From positions 186,001 through 250,000 of the forward strand of contig QEYB01000841.1 in the NCBI GenBank assembly GCA_017562135.1: a stretch of DNA of 64,000 nt, given 5' to 3'. Below the pieces are notes generated by a model. The model was not told the DNA's origin and made no database searches. It was given only the letters and a program-made list of their open reading frames with translations. Within the stretch, counting starts at the first letter, position 1, and every line of letters begins with the position of its first letter. The stretch comes from Dipylidium caninum (lineage: Eukaryota; Platyhelminthes; Cestoda; Cyclophyllidea; Dipylidiidae). Positions 31,264 to 42,900 of this stretch are shown here, piece after piece. Made by a program: the position numbers and the translations under genes.

Positions 31264-34200
31264 GCTACGCCAGTCTGAAAGGAGCGAGGTGCGGTCATGG
31301 GAAGAGCAGTTGTTCGGGAAATCGGAATATGGTGGAGACAAACGGCGTGAGCATAAATCGTCGGCGTGGTCGGAGGAGAGTCGACACGAGAACCCTTTCA
31401 ACAGCGGCCCGCGTGTGGAGACGAGGATGGAGACGGAGACGGAGACGGAGATGGAGATGGAGATGGAGAGGCAGGGGCAGGGGCAGGAGCGGGGGCAGGA
31501 GCAGAAGGACAGAGACGAGGGTAGAGAGGGGAGTATGGCCATGTCCTTGGACGACGCCTGGGAAAGCAAGGAGATCGGCGGCACTTTCAAACGACAAAAC
31601 ACCGCTCCCACCTCCACCTCCACGTGCACAACGCGTCCTCCCCGGCCACCGCCGCCTCGATGGCGATCTGGATCACAGTCGTTAGCCGAGGGGCCTCGGG
31701 CAGAACTCAGTGGCCCTCAACCGCCCTCAGCCCCTCCGCTAAACAACGAGGCGGTTGTACCTGTGGAAAGTGGAGAGGAGACGAGGAGTCCTCTTACCCA
31801 ATCGTCCTCCGACGAGATCGGCTACCTCACTCGCCTCCAGTGTCAGCAGATTGTCTCCGCCGTGGATGACATGATCGCCGATGCCATCGACGAGAGTCAT
31901 GACTATCACCTCCCCAACGACGCGGGGTCGCAGGAAGGAGAGATGCGATCGACGGTGTACTGGCAAGATGGGTCGCATGGAGGAGCGCAGCTCGCGCAAA
32001 CTCGGCAGGTGACGAGGATGTGGGACGGTGGTGGAAACGGAGACGGGGAGACGGAGACGGCGAGGAGGAACACGGGTACATCGTAGAAGAGCCGAACGAC
32101 GAGAGGCCAGACCTCGATGAGACTGGTGCCTCCACGGCGGCGACTCCTTGCTCGAGAGAAGGCAGTGTGGGTGGTAGCGTGGAGGAGGTGGGCGCAACGG
32201 GGAGCGGTGAGGAATGGAGGGTGGAGTGGAGGGAGGAGTGGAGAGGACAGTGGGAGGAGCCCGAGAGAAGGGGAGGAAGCAGAAGAAGAAGAAGAGGAAG
32301 CAGTTCGCCCATCGATGAGTGGCACATGAAGCGTGGTTCACCGAGACGCGCACTCGCGGCCGAGGATAAAGGCGAAGGCGAAGTCGAAGTGGAAGATGTG
32401 GACGAAGGCGAAGAAGGGGAGAAAAATGAAGGGGAGGCGCGTGACAGGGATGATGACAGGGAGGAGGGAGACCAGGCGAATATGGTGGGGGAGGAAGAGA
32501 CGGAACAAAGTGGCGCACAATCGTCACGAGGCTCCGTGATGTCCGAAGAGACGTTGTCCAAGCCCTTCATGACCAACTACGTGCGGCAAATGATTGTTGG
32601 GAAGTGAGTTGACGGGTCACCGCAACACTTGTCATCTGCCTCTTTCTTTTTCTTTCTCACCCCCCCTCTCCCTCTCCTCTCCCTGTCTCCATGCACGCCA
32701 GGTCGTCTGTGCAACGCACTCGCTTTGCTCGTCCCCACTGCAGTCCATGTCTAATTAGGCACCTTGTGTTCGGCTCCACGGGAGACTCCGCAGTGACCAC
32801 TTCGCGCACCTGTCAGAGGCTACAGAGGCGACTCTATGTCGTCACCGTGATGCATGTTGGGGTGAGGCTGACCTCATCAATGGACGAGGCTTGCGCATGC
32901 CCCAGTGAAGGTCAAAGGGGAGTGGAGGGAGGTGAGAGAGGAGAGAAGTTGTCAAAAGTAGTCGGGCCGACTAGAGTACACATAGTCGGCAGACCAGAAC
33001 GCTGACTCCCCTCGTACACTGAAATCCGAGGCCGAATTGTGCTCCAGATCCGCGTCTCCACCACCTTGCAACGTGGTACGCGACGACGTGGGGTGACTCG
33101 TATGGAGCGATTGCGTCCCCAGTCCATCCCCACCAGTAGAGTCGATTTGCGCCAGGGGCTTTGTGACGAACGCTTAGCACACTACACCCACTGGTGTGCT
33201 GTGTAGTGGCATTCGACCAGTTGGCAAGGGGGACCTCATCACTGGCCGCGTGAGAGCAGTGGCGAGGCTGCAGTGCTGACTGCAACACTCCGAAAGGAGG
33301 CCGTGTGGGCGCAGCAAGCGGACACGTCATGCTAATGAACGCATGTCGACATGTGCGCCCCGAGACGTCAAGGTGTCACCAGGGCACCGCGGTCATTTCA
33401 TCCGATGCCTGCTGTCAGGACGACCGCTCTCTTGCACCTGCACTGCGTGCCAATGGGCTTGTGAGTTCGCGGCCTCGAAGGTGGTAACTGACGAGTTCTT
33501 TCTTTCCCCCTTTTAGTGAGGCCGCCTTGGAGTCCACCAACGCAGCTTTCAAGCAACTTGTGCTCGTAAGTCTCCGCCACTGTAGCATTCCACACTGCCT
33601 CCGTGGTTCCCCTGCAAGGGTAGAGGGAACGAAGGAGAAATTAAATGCGTCGTGGCACGTGACCCTGACTATCGCGTGTCCCCTCTTCTCCTCTTTCTCC
33701 CTCTCGCCCTCGTCACCCCGCCTCCCCCGCCTCCCTCGTCTGGCCATAAAAGCCTTCTCGCATGGTCGATGGCTACTTGGCATTTCGCAGCTGCCCATTC
33801 ACTCGCCTCACCATCAGACGACGCGTTAGTTGTCATGCTAGCCGCTGAAGTAAGCCTCACTCGCGTTAATGGCGGTATTTTACATAGTGGAGGCGAAGGG
33901 GTCGATGTGTCGGCGGGAGTGACAACTCGACGGTCCGACGCTTGCACCTGCGCTGATAGTCATTTCACCGACTTGTCCGACGTATTGAAGATGCAAGGCC
34001 TATAAAGTGGCTCGTCTCCATCGCTTACTGGTTCTGTGATTGGCCAGAAGACGTTCCCATGTTATGACGTGCGGACCGGTGAGGCAGTGCCTGCTAGCCA
34101 GCGTGGTGGCGAGCACGAGCGCCATCCGAAGAGAGAGCATGCAGAGCGGTGGGTGTCTCTTCCACCAGACGTTTCAGGGTGGCGCCGCGATGTGTCGACT

Positions 34201-34737
34201 GATCGTCGACACGGAAAGCAATTGATTGAAATGCGCCTGCTGACTCTTTCTCTCTCTCTCGTCCCCCTAACTTCTCCCTTTTTCCTTCCAGACACCGCGA
34301 GGTCGGGAGCTCTTCTCCAAGACTCTGGAAGTCCAGGTGATTTTCGTATTGGTAATAAGCACAAGAAACATTCACTGCACCTGCGGACCGCCTTGTCCCG
34401 CGGTGGCCGGTGCTTGTGCAGTCCGCCTGAATGAGGCGTGGTGGTGCGAGGGTGAGCGAGTGTCTGCACCGCAAGGGACTGCGTGTCGCATCGCCTATCG
34501 GGTGGATGCTATAGCAAGGGAGGATGTTGACAGTGGAGTGGGTGGAGACGAGAGGACTTGGATGGCTAAATACGCCTCGTACGCCTCGTATCGCATTCGC
34601 GTGTCACGGAGCTCTGCTCGAAACAGACGATGCAGCTGACTACAATGACTGACGTTGGAAAGTAGGGTGAAGACGTCACCGCATGGAGAGGAGACGAGTC
34701 GTACGTGGAGGTGGTGACAAACACATCACCAGATGGA

Positions 34738-34840
34738 GGGATGGGTGCATGGATGGATGGATGGATAGATAGATGGACGGATGGGTGGGTGGATGAATGG
34801 ATGGATGGACGGACGGACGGACGGACGGACGGAGGAGTGG
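34738..34840. repeat. Tetranucleotide (GGAT/GGAC)n microsatellite, left arm
   Basis: Imperfect repeats of ATGG, TAGA and GGAC units lie in the intron between exons 3 and 4 of the left gene copy. The matching position in the right arm (about 43590-43625) keeps only a few units, showing a large length difference between the arms. Confidence 0.8.
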
Positions 34841-37800
34841 AGAGAAGGAGAAGTTTTGGATTGTCATGTTGGCGAGGTGGATCGCCACACGTGAACGTCG
34901 TAAATTTAATTGACCATGACGATGAGAGATTCGGCGCTTGATTCTCAGGCCATGACGGTCGACACTGTGCAGTGGAACTGACCGTCTTGAGTCTGTCACA
35001 CCTGATGTGGGCGGTTGACGCCTTGGTAGCGAAGTAACGATGCTACCACCAGACTGGTAATCGGAGTCGGGGCAGGAAGTGTGCTTGAAATGTCAATCAC
35101 GCGCCTCCAACCAATTGCGATGATTCATTGCCCACTTGGCCCTACGTAGAACAAGCACACGGTGGCCGTCGATTGTGTCAGTTATGTTAGTTATTCATTC
35201 ATGGCTCCGCCTACTCTGCTGACTGCCCGCACGTGACTCTTCACTGGATCGCTATGTGTGCGTTGGTGTACACCATGGCTACCACTCTACAAATCCACCC
35301 TCCCTCACCGATGCCACTTTTTGCCCAGCTCCCCCTCAAGTGGTCTGATCATCGGGTGGTGGTTGTGGTGGTGGTGGTGGTGGCGGCATTGCATTGCATT
35401 GCATTGGGCGGTTGACTTCCAACCCGCGGCGTCGGCTCTCCTCTCCGAAAAAATTCGCCACACGCGGACTCGTGAGTCACGAGGCGTGGAGAGGAGGAAG
35501 TGCACTGACGCAGGCTTGTGACCGGATGCGTGGGATCAGTGAACGCAACCGAGACCGCGACAGAGACAGCGAGGTGTGCCACGAAGCGGTGGGCGTCACG
35601 CGTCCCCAAGCCATGAGAGTTTCTTCGAGTGTGGAGTGGGGAGGTTTGTGACGTCGGCAGATGAGTCAGTGACGGAAAAGCGGTTGAGGCTGTGAGCAAG
35701 GGCGTAGGTGTAGGTGAAGGCGCTATCGGATAGGTTCAGTGTGAAGCAAAAGTGACACGTCGCCGACTGTTGACGTGGGGGCTTTTGTCGTGGGGTTTGC
35801 AAGCACGAGATTTGCGCATATTTCGAAGGCGACACGACGCTTAGGGGACGGCAGGCATCTGGGACGGGGGACGCACACTCAACTCCTCCGCGCAGTTAGT
35901 CAACAGGCGACAGGGTGTCGCCAAGACAAAGTTCGCCCAGGCCAACAATAAAGACTCCCCTCAGTGGAGGTGGAGAGACGCGGGCCACTGACGACGAGGC
36001 ATACGAAAGCCGTGGTTGTTCTAACGGCGCAACTGCGAAGAGGACGGGGTGGGAGTTGTTATGCAATCTTCGCCCTCTTCAGGGTGTCTGTTCGGGCGGT
36101 CTTCTGGATGAGGATGGTTTGAGGGCGATTCTCAGTCGAGTCGTCTTCGTACTCACGGAATGCCAAAAGTCGGAGGATTTCGTGCCCGCAAACGGATCCT
36201 CACCACCTCACTCGTCTACCACATTGAAGGTATGTGGTTGCCTCATCCACTCACTTACTCATTCACACACACACGCAAGCACATGCACATGCACATGCCC
36301 ACAAACTCGCCTCATATCCCACCGACACGAAACTGCAACTCCAACAACCACGACATCAACAGCAATAGCAACCAGCACAGTCATCCTCATATTTCCGACT
36401 CGATAACCACACAATCTCCTCTCTCACCCGAATGCCTCTTCATTACTGCCTTCCATGATACCTGATCGACTAAACCGACCCTGCCACACTCCTTCCCCCA
36501 ATGGGGTGTGTGCGCGGTTGTACTGTTGTGTTCGAAGGACACGTGTCCTCCAAACCTACGAACCCGTCAACCCAACTGACCGCTTCTCACTGATGAACAC
36601 CTTCAAGACCGACTGCCCCTCCACTCCTAGATCCCACGAGGACGGGCGAGAAGGTCTTCCTCTTCTCCTACATCAAGGCTCAACCGATTTGGCATTCGTT
36701 GCGCTTCTGGAATGCTTGCTTCTTCCAATCGGTGCAGGAGACCCGCGCCAAGATGGCGGATGGACAGAAGTGAGCACGTCCCCCTCGTCTTCCGCCTCCT
36801 GTCTTCCACCACAGCCTCATCAACGCCTACCACCCACGTGTTGTTGGCTAGCGATGTTGATGTGATGTAGAGCAATCAGCGGAGGGGAGGAAGGGGGGCA
36901 AGAGTGGTGGCAGCCAACCCCCATGAGATAAACACCCTTTCCTCTGCGCCTACTGCCCCTGCCCCTGCGTCTGACCCTGCCCTCCCCCACCTCAACGCCT
37001 TCCTACCCACTCCCCTCTGAGTGTGCACCCACCGCGCCAAACCCATGCACACGGGGTCTACTCGGGCCCCCTTAGGTGGGTGCGCGAGGGACACGTGACA
37101 ACGCCTTGTCCGACGTAGGCCTGAGTGTTGGGCAAGGAGGCGGACACGGGACCCTGAACACGAGATGTCGTCCAACTGGCCGATGGCGACTGCCCCTTTG
37201 CCAGTGACACTTCTGTCGACGCCTCAGTCGCCTCCTTTTCTGACACATTCTAGTTGTTGTGTTTGTTGTTCTTAACTTGATGAGGTGGAGGACAGCTGTT
37301 GTCGTCGTCGTTGTTGTTATTGTTGTCGCCTTTGTCATATTTTTCGTCACTCTTCTCGTTCTTCTCCTATCCCCTCCTGCTCCTGCTCCTGCTCCTGCTC
37401 CTCCCTCTTTCCCTTCTTCTTACTTCTGCAGATCTGACTCGGACATTGCCAAAGCCATCAGCGGTCAAATCAGGTGAGCTCCAACCCATTCGCACTTCCA
37501 CGCGCTCATAATGTTCGTGTACTTTGACTAAAAGTGCGGCGTTGTGACACTGTAGCTGCGACGTGCACAACAATTGCCATCACGTCTGGGCAAGTAGGGC
37601 AATGAGGTGGCAAGGAGATGGTGCTCTCGACAGCGTCGCATAGGGCAGAAACGCAGGCCATGGAATCGGAGGCAAGAGGCGAAGGAGACAGTGAAAGTCA
37701 GGGTGTGTAGTGAGCCAAGGTAAAAGACACAGGCAACATGACTGCGGGCATTGAAGTGTGTTTCATGTTGCACGACCGCACCAGCTAAATGCTGCCTCAC

Positions 37801-38573
37801 CGAATGTTGGAGAACGGGAGTGTGAGAGTGAGAGTGGGAGTGAGCGAGTGGGGGAGAAGGTGGGCAGAGACGGATTGAGGGAGGAATGGTGGGGCGCACT
37901 TTCGTCACGAGTCAATTGAACAAGTGGAGGTAGACTCGTCCCCTCACAACTCCCTTCCTTCTAGGTCATACCTGGACACAATGCAGGTCTTCAATCTCCA
38001 CGCGACGATGAGACAGGAGTTCCTGCGCAAACAAAGCAATCTCTTCAATCTCGATCCAGGTAGGCGACTCCTAGGGCGAGTTTCAATTTATATTGACGAT
38101 AGATTGCATCTCCAATCAACGTCACCCGGTCCACCACGGCTTCTTGCCAATGAGATGGGATGATTGGAGGCAGTGTGGACCAAGGTTTCAGCGGCATGTC
38201 AAGATGTTACCCCAGTCGATTTGCACACATACCCTCCACGAGCACAACGACAGGGAGGGTGACAGCATGCTCCACCTTCGAAGTTCTTTGCCACATCGGT
38301 TGGCCTCGTCCGACGGGTTGAGCGACCGTTAATCATACACATCAAAATATTTAACTAAACAGCTGGCAGGGCGAGTTCTCCAATCTCCGCCTTCTTCCTT
38401 GCAGATGACACACAGGATCTATCCGCTCTCATTGAAGACTCCGAATGCACGTTACGTGACACTTCAGTGGATGCGCATGCATAGACACAACCGTGAGGAT
38501 GGCGACTCGTATCAACAGACGTCCGTAGATATGCAACTGTGGTTGTTAGACTAGAAGACTCCCTCATTTATCC

Positions 38574-38645
38574 ACCCGCCCACCCACCCATCCATCCATC
38601 CATCCATCCATCCATCTATCTATCCATCCACTCAACCTGCTAGCG

Positions 38646-38726
<81 letters not shown>

Positions 38727-38742
38727 ACCAACCAACCAACCA
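38574..38742. repeat. Tetranucleotide (CATC)n-(CCAG)n-(CCAA)n array, left arm
   Basis: Just after the stop codon of the left gene copy lies a compound array: CATC/TATC units, then about 20 CCAG units (about 38647-38725), then four CCAA units. The right-arm counterpart at 39778-39890 has only about six GGCT (CCAG) units. This single difference accounts for most of the 56-bp offset between inner and middle arm positions. Confidence 0.9.
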
Positions 38743-39085
38743 CCCCCTGCCTGCCTCCCGAACTGCGACGGAGTGATGAAAATGTAGCATCACATGTCTT
38801 TCACAGATGTGCCATTCTCACTCCTCCCTTCCCCAATGGGACAAAAAAATGATTCTTCCACGTGCACTCTCCTCTCTTCAACTCTCTTTCTCCCTCTCTC
38901 CACGTGGAAGGTCTGTGATGTCCACCCTCTTCGCCTGGGCGTATGGGATGGGGTGCGGGGTGTGTGTGATGTGGTGTGAGGCGATCACCTGTTGCCAGAT
39001 TCGCGGATACGTGCTTGGGTCCTTTGGAAAGGGTGTGATCAAAAAAACCGGTTGGAAACAATATAAGTCGGGAATGCGTGAAAAT

Positions 39086-39434
39086 AATGCTATGAGGTGG
39101 GGCATCGACGTTTTCCTGCGCATTAAAATCGCGTTTGCCTCGGGTTCCTTATAAAACAATCAGTCTTCTTCATGAGGTTGGACATCGCCATTTACATCAA
39201 TGCTTGCTAAAATTTAACGGAAGCAAAGGTCCCAAAAGTGTGGAACCGTTTAATTTATGCCAAGAATGAGAATCCGGAAGTCAAGAGAAATGCGGTAACT
39301 TGCCGGACTGTTCATGATATCCCTCGAGTGCTTAAGCTCAGTCCTTAGGCGAACCCCGCTCACTCACCTTCACCTTACTGTCTGTCAAACAAGAATGCCT
39401 CCAGGTCACCGACATTGACGACTAGAACAACTAG
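39086..39434. other. Spacer of the inverted repeat
   Basis: About 350 bp of unique, less GC-rich sequence separates the arms. It contains an imperfect direct repeat (atgaggtggggcatcg near 39092 and atgaggttggacatcg near 39172). No gene, splice-bounded exon or known element was recognised. The last matching bases lie about 39080-39085 on the left and 39435-39440 on the right. Confidence 0.7.
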
Positions 39435-39777
39435 CATATCTCGTTTTTTCACGCATTCCCGTATATTGTTCCAACCTCTTGATCACACCCTTCCAAAGGA
39501 CCCAAGCACGTATCCGCGAATCGGGCAACAGGTGATCACCTCACACCACATCACACACACCCCGCACCCCATCCCATACGCCCAGGCGAAGAGGGTGGAC
39601 ATCACAGACCTTCCACGTGGAGAGAGGGAGAAAGAGAGTTGAAGAGAGGAGAGTGCACGTGGAAGAATCATTTTTTTGTCCCATTGGGGAAGGGAGGAGT
39701 GAGGATGGCACATCTGTGAAAGACATGTGATGCTACATTTTCATCACTCCGTCGCAGTTCGGGAGGCAGGCAGGGGG

Positions 39778-39890
39778 TGGTTGGTTGGTTGGTTGGCTGG
39801 CTGGCTGGCTGGCTGGCTCGCTAGCAGGTTGAGTGGATGGATAGATAGATGGATGGATGGATGGATGGATGGATGAGTGGGTGGGCGGGT
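39778..39890. repeat. Tetranucleotide array, right arm
   Basis: Compound array of GGTT, GGCT and GATG-type units, the shortened counterpart of the array at 38574-38742 in the left arm. It has about six GGCT units against about twenty in the left arm. Confidence 0.85.
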
Positions 39891-39979
39891 GGATAAATGA
39901 GGGAGTCTTCTAGTCTAACAACCACAGTTGCATATCTACGGACGTCTGTTGATACGAGTCGCCATCCTCACGGTTGTGT

Positions 39980-42900
39980 CTATGCATGCGCATCCACTGA
40001 AGTGTCACGTAACGTGCATTCGGAGTCTTCAATGAGAGCGGATAGATCCTGTGTGTCATCTGCAAGGAAGAAGGCGGAGATTGGAGAACTCGCCCTGCCA
40101 GCTGTTTAGTCAACTATTTTGATGTGTATGATTAACGGTCGCTCAACCCGTCGGACGAGGCCAACCGATGTGGCAAAGAACTTCGAAGGTGGAGCATGCT
40201 GTCACCCTCCCTGTCGTTGTGCTCGTGGAGGGTATGTGTGCAAATCGACTGGGGTAACATCTTGACATGCCGCTGAAACCTTGGTCCACACTGCCTCCAA
40301 TCATCCCATCTCATTGGCAAGAAGCCGTGGTGGACCGGGTGACGTTGATTGGAGATGCAATCTATCGTCAATATAAATTGAAACTCGCCCTAGGAGTCGC
40401 CTACCTGGATCGAGATTGAAGAGATTGCTTTGTTTGCGCAGGAACTCCTGTCTCATCGTCGCGTGGAGATTGAAGACCTGCATTGTGTCCAGGTATGACC
40501 TAGAAGGAAGGGAGTTGTGAGGGAGACGAGTCTACCTCCACTTGTTCAGTTGACTCGTGATGAAAGTGCGCCCCACCATTCCTCCCTCAATCCGTCTCTG
40601 CCCACCTTCTCCCCCACTCGCTCACTCCCACTCTCACTCTCACACTCCCGTTCTCCAACATTCGGTGAGGCAGCATTTAGCTGGTGCGGTCGTGCAACAT
40701 GAAACACACTTCAATGCCCGCAGTCATGTTGCCTGTGTCTTTTACCTTGGCTCACTACACACCCTGACTTTCACTGTCTCCTTCGCCTCTTGCCTCCGAT
40801 TCCATGGCCTGCGTTTCTGCCCTATGCGACGCTGTCGAGAGCACCATCTCCTTGCCACCTCATTGCCCTACTTGCCCAGACGTGATGGCAATTGTTGCGC
40901 ACGTCGCAGCTACAGTGTCACAACGCCGCACATTTAGGTCAAAGTACACGAACGTTATAAGCGCGTGGAAGTGCGAATGGGTTGGAGCTCACCTGATTTG
41001 ACCGCTGATGGCCTTGGCAATGTCCGAGTCAGATCTGCAGAAGTAAGAAGAACAGAAGGAGGGAGGGGCAAGAGTAGGAGTAGCAGCAGGAGGAGGATAA
41101 GAAGGACGAGAAGAATGAGGAACAATACGACAACGACGACAACAATAACAACAGCGACGACGACAACGGCTGTGTCCTTCACCTCATCAGCGTTAACAAC
41201 AACAAACACAACAACTAGAATGTGTCAGAAAAGGAGGCGACTGAGGCTTCGACAGAAGTTTCACTGCTAAAGGGACAGTCGCCATCGACCAGTTGGACGA
41301 CATCTCGTGTTCAGGGCCCGTGTCCGCCTCCTACCCAACGCTCAGGCCTACGTCGGACAGGGCGTTGTCACGTGTCCCTCGCGCACCCGCCTAAGGGGGC
41401 CCGAGTGGACCCGGCATGCATGGGTTTGGCGCGGTGTGGTGCACACTCAGGGGGGAGTGGGTGGAAGGCGTTGAGGTGGGGGAGGGGTAGGGAGGGGCAG
41501 TGGCAGAGGAGAGGGTGTTTATCTCGTGGGGGTTGGCTGCCACCACTCTTGCCTCCCTTCCTCCGCCTCCGCTGGTTGCTTCTACATCCACATCAACATC
41601 GCCAGCCACAACACGGTGGGTGGTAGGCGTTGATGAGGGTGTGGTGGAAGACAGGAGGCGGAAGACGAGGGGACGTGCTCACTTCTGTCCGTCCGCCATC
41701 TTGGCGCGGGTCTCCTGCACCGATTGGAAGAAGCAAGCATTCCAGAAGCGCAACGAATGCCAAATCGGTTGAGCCTTGATGTAGGAGAAGAGGAAGACCT
41801 TCTCGCCCGTCCTTGTGGGATCTAGGAGTGGAGGGGCAGTCGGTCTTGAAGGTGTTCATCAGTGAGTAGCAGTCAGTTGGGTTGACGGGGCTGGTAGATT
41901 TGGAGGACACGTGTCCTCGACCACAACAGTACAATCGCGCAAACACCCCCACGGGGGGAGGAGGGTGGCAGGGTCGGTTTAGTCGATCGAGGTGTGGTGG
42001 AAGGCCGTAATGAAGAGGCATTCGGGTGAGAGAGGAGATTGAGTGGTTATCGAGTCGGAAATATGGGGATGGCTGTGCTGGTTGCTATTGCTGTTGATGT
42101 CGTGGTTGTTGGAGTTGCAGTTCCGGTGTCGGTGTCGGTCGGATAAGAGGCGAGGATGTGTGCATGTGCGTGTTTTTGTGTGTGTGTGTGTGAGAGAGTA
42201 AGTGAGTGGATGAGGCGGCCACATACCTTCAATATGGTAGACGAGTGAAGTGGTGAGGATCCGTTTGGCGGGCACGAAATCCTCCGACTTTTGGCATTCC
42301 GTGAGTACGAAGACGACTCGACTGAGAATCGCCCTCAAACCATCCTCATCCAGAAGACCGCCCGAACAGACACCCTGAAGAGGGCGAAGATTGCATGATA
42401 GCCCCCACCCCGTCCTCTTTGCAGTTGCGTCGTTAAAACAATCACGGCTTTCGTATGCCTCGTCGTCAGTGGCCCTCGTCTCTCCACCTCCACGGGGGGA
42501 GTCTTTATTGTGGACCTGGGCGAACTTTGTCTTGACGACTCCTTGTCGCCTGTTGACTAACTGCGCAGGGGAGTTGAGTGTGCGTCCCTCGTCCCAGATG
42601 CCTGCCGTCTCCGAAATATTATGTCGTCTTCGAAATATGCGCAAATCTCGTGCTTGCAAACCCCACGACAAAGCCCCCACGTCGACAGCCGGCGACGTGT
42701 CACTTTTGCTTCACACTAACCTATCCGATAGCGCCTACACCAACACCGACGCCCCTGCTCACAGCCTCAACCGCTTTTCCGTCACTGACTTATCTGCCGA
42801 CGTCACAAACCTCCCCACTCCACACTCGAAGAAACTCTCATGGCCTGGGGATGCGTGACGCCCACCGCTTCGTGGCACGCTTCGCTGTCGCTGTCGCGGT

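Larger units (their letters stand above)
30309..38484 (+). pseudogene. KIAA0513/SBF2-domain-like gene, left copy, frameshifted
   Basis: Nine exons are visible: 30309-32603, 33517-33565, 34292-34336, 35896-35940, 36083-36229, 36631-36769, 37432-37473, 37965-38059 and 38405-38484 (stop). The domain reads FMTNYVRQMIVG, GRELFSKTLEVQ, VVFVLTECQKSEDFVPA, then KVFLFSYIKAQPIWHSLRFW and FLRKQSNLFNL, a layout I associate with the KIAA0513/SBF2-type domain, whose function is poorly known. Exon 1 starts MNFGNFFRNTFEDKRSRGFG and is low-complexity. Lesions: a frame change in exon 1 near 31061 and another needed near 32040; a 1-nt deletion in exon 5 near 36189 (147 nt against 148 in the right copy); and exon 4 followed by GC instead of GT. 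Family call is from remembered sequence pattern and needs a profile search. Confidence 0.6.
29283..39085 (+). repeat. Left arm of giant inverted repeat
   Basis: The sequence from about 29283 to 39085 reappears as the reverse complement at 39435-49100. Paired positions add up to about 78383 at the outer end, 78452-78466 in the middle and 78520 at the inner end, so indels accumulate outward. Matching landmarks include the first exon start (30309 with 48074), exon 8 (37965-38059 with 40405-40499) and exon 9 (38405-38484 with 39980-40059). The arm is clearly more GC-rich than the DNA to its left. It carries one copy of the KIAA0513-like gene and several microsatellites. Confidence 0.97.

Noticed and set aside
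34738..34840. Tetranucleotide array considered as a CRISPR or satellite
   Set aside because: Units are 4 nt with no spacers; it is an ordinary microsatellite.
30264..35900. Many long open frames on both strands inside the arms
   Set aside because: GC-rich, low-complexity DNA has few stop codons, so long frames arise opposite and beside the real exons. Most change or vanish between the two arms and lack splice or domain support.
39415..39642. Plus-strand frame reading out of the spacer into the right arm
   Set aside because: It is the antisense image of a 3' flanking sequence also present in the left arm; no start context or domain.
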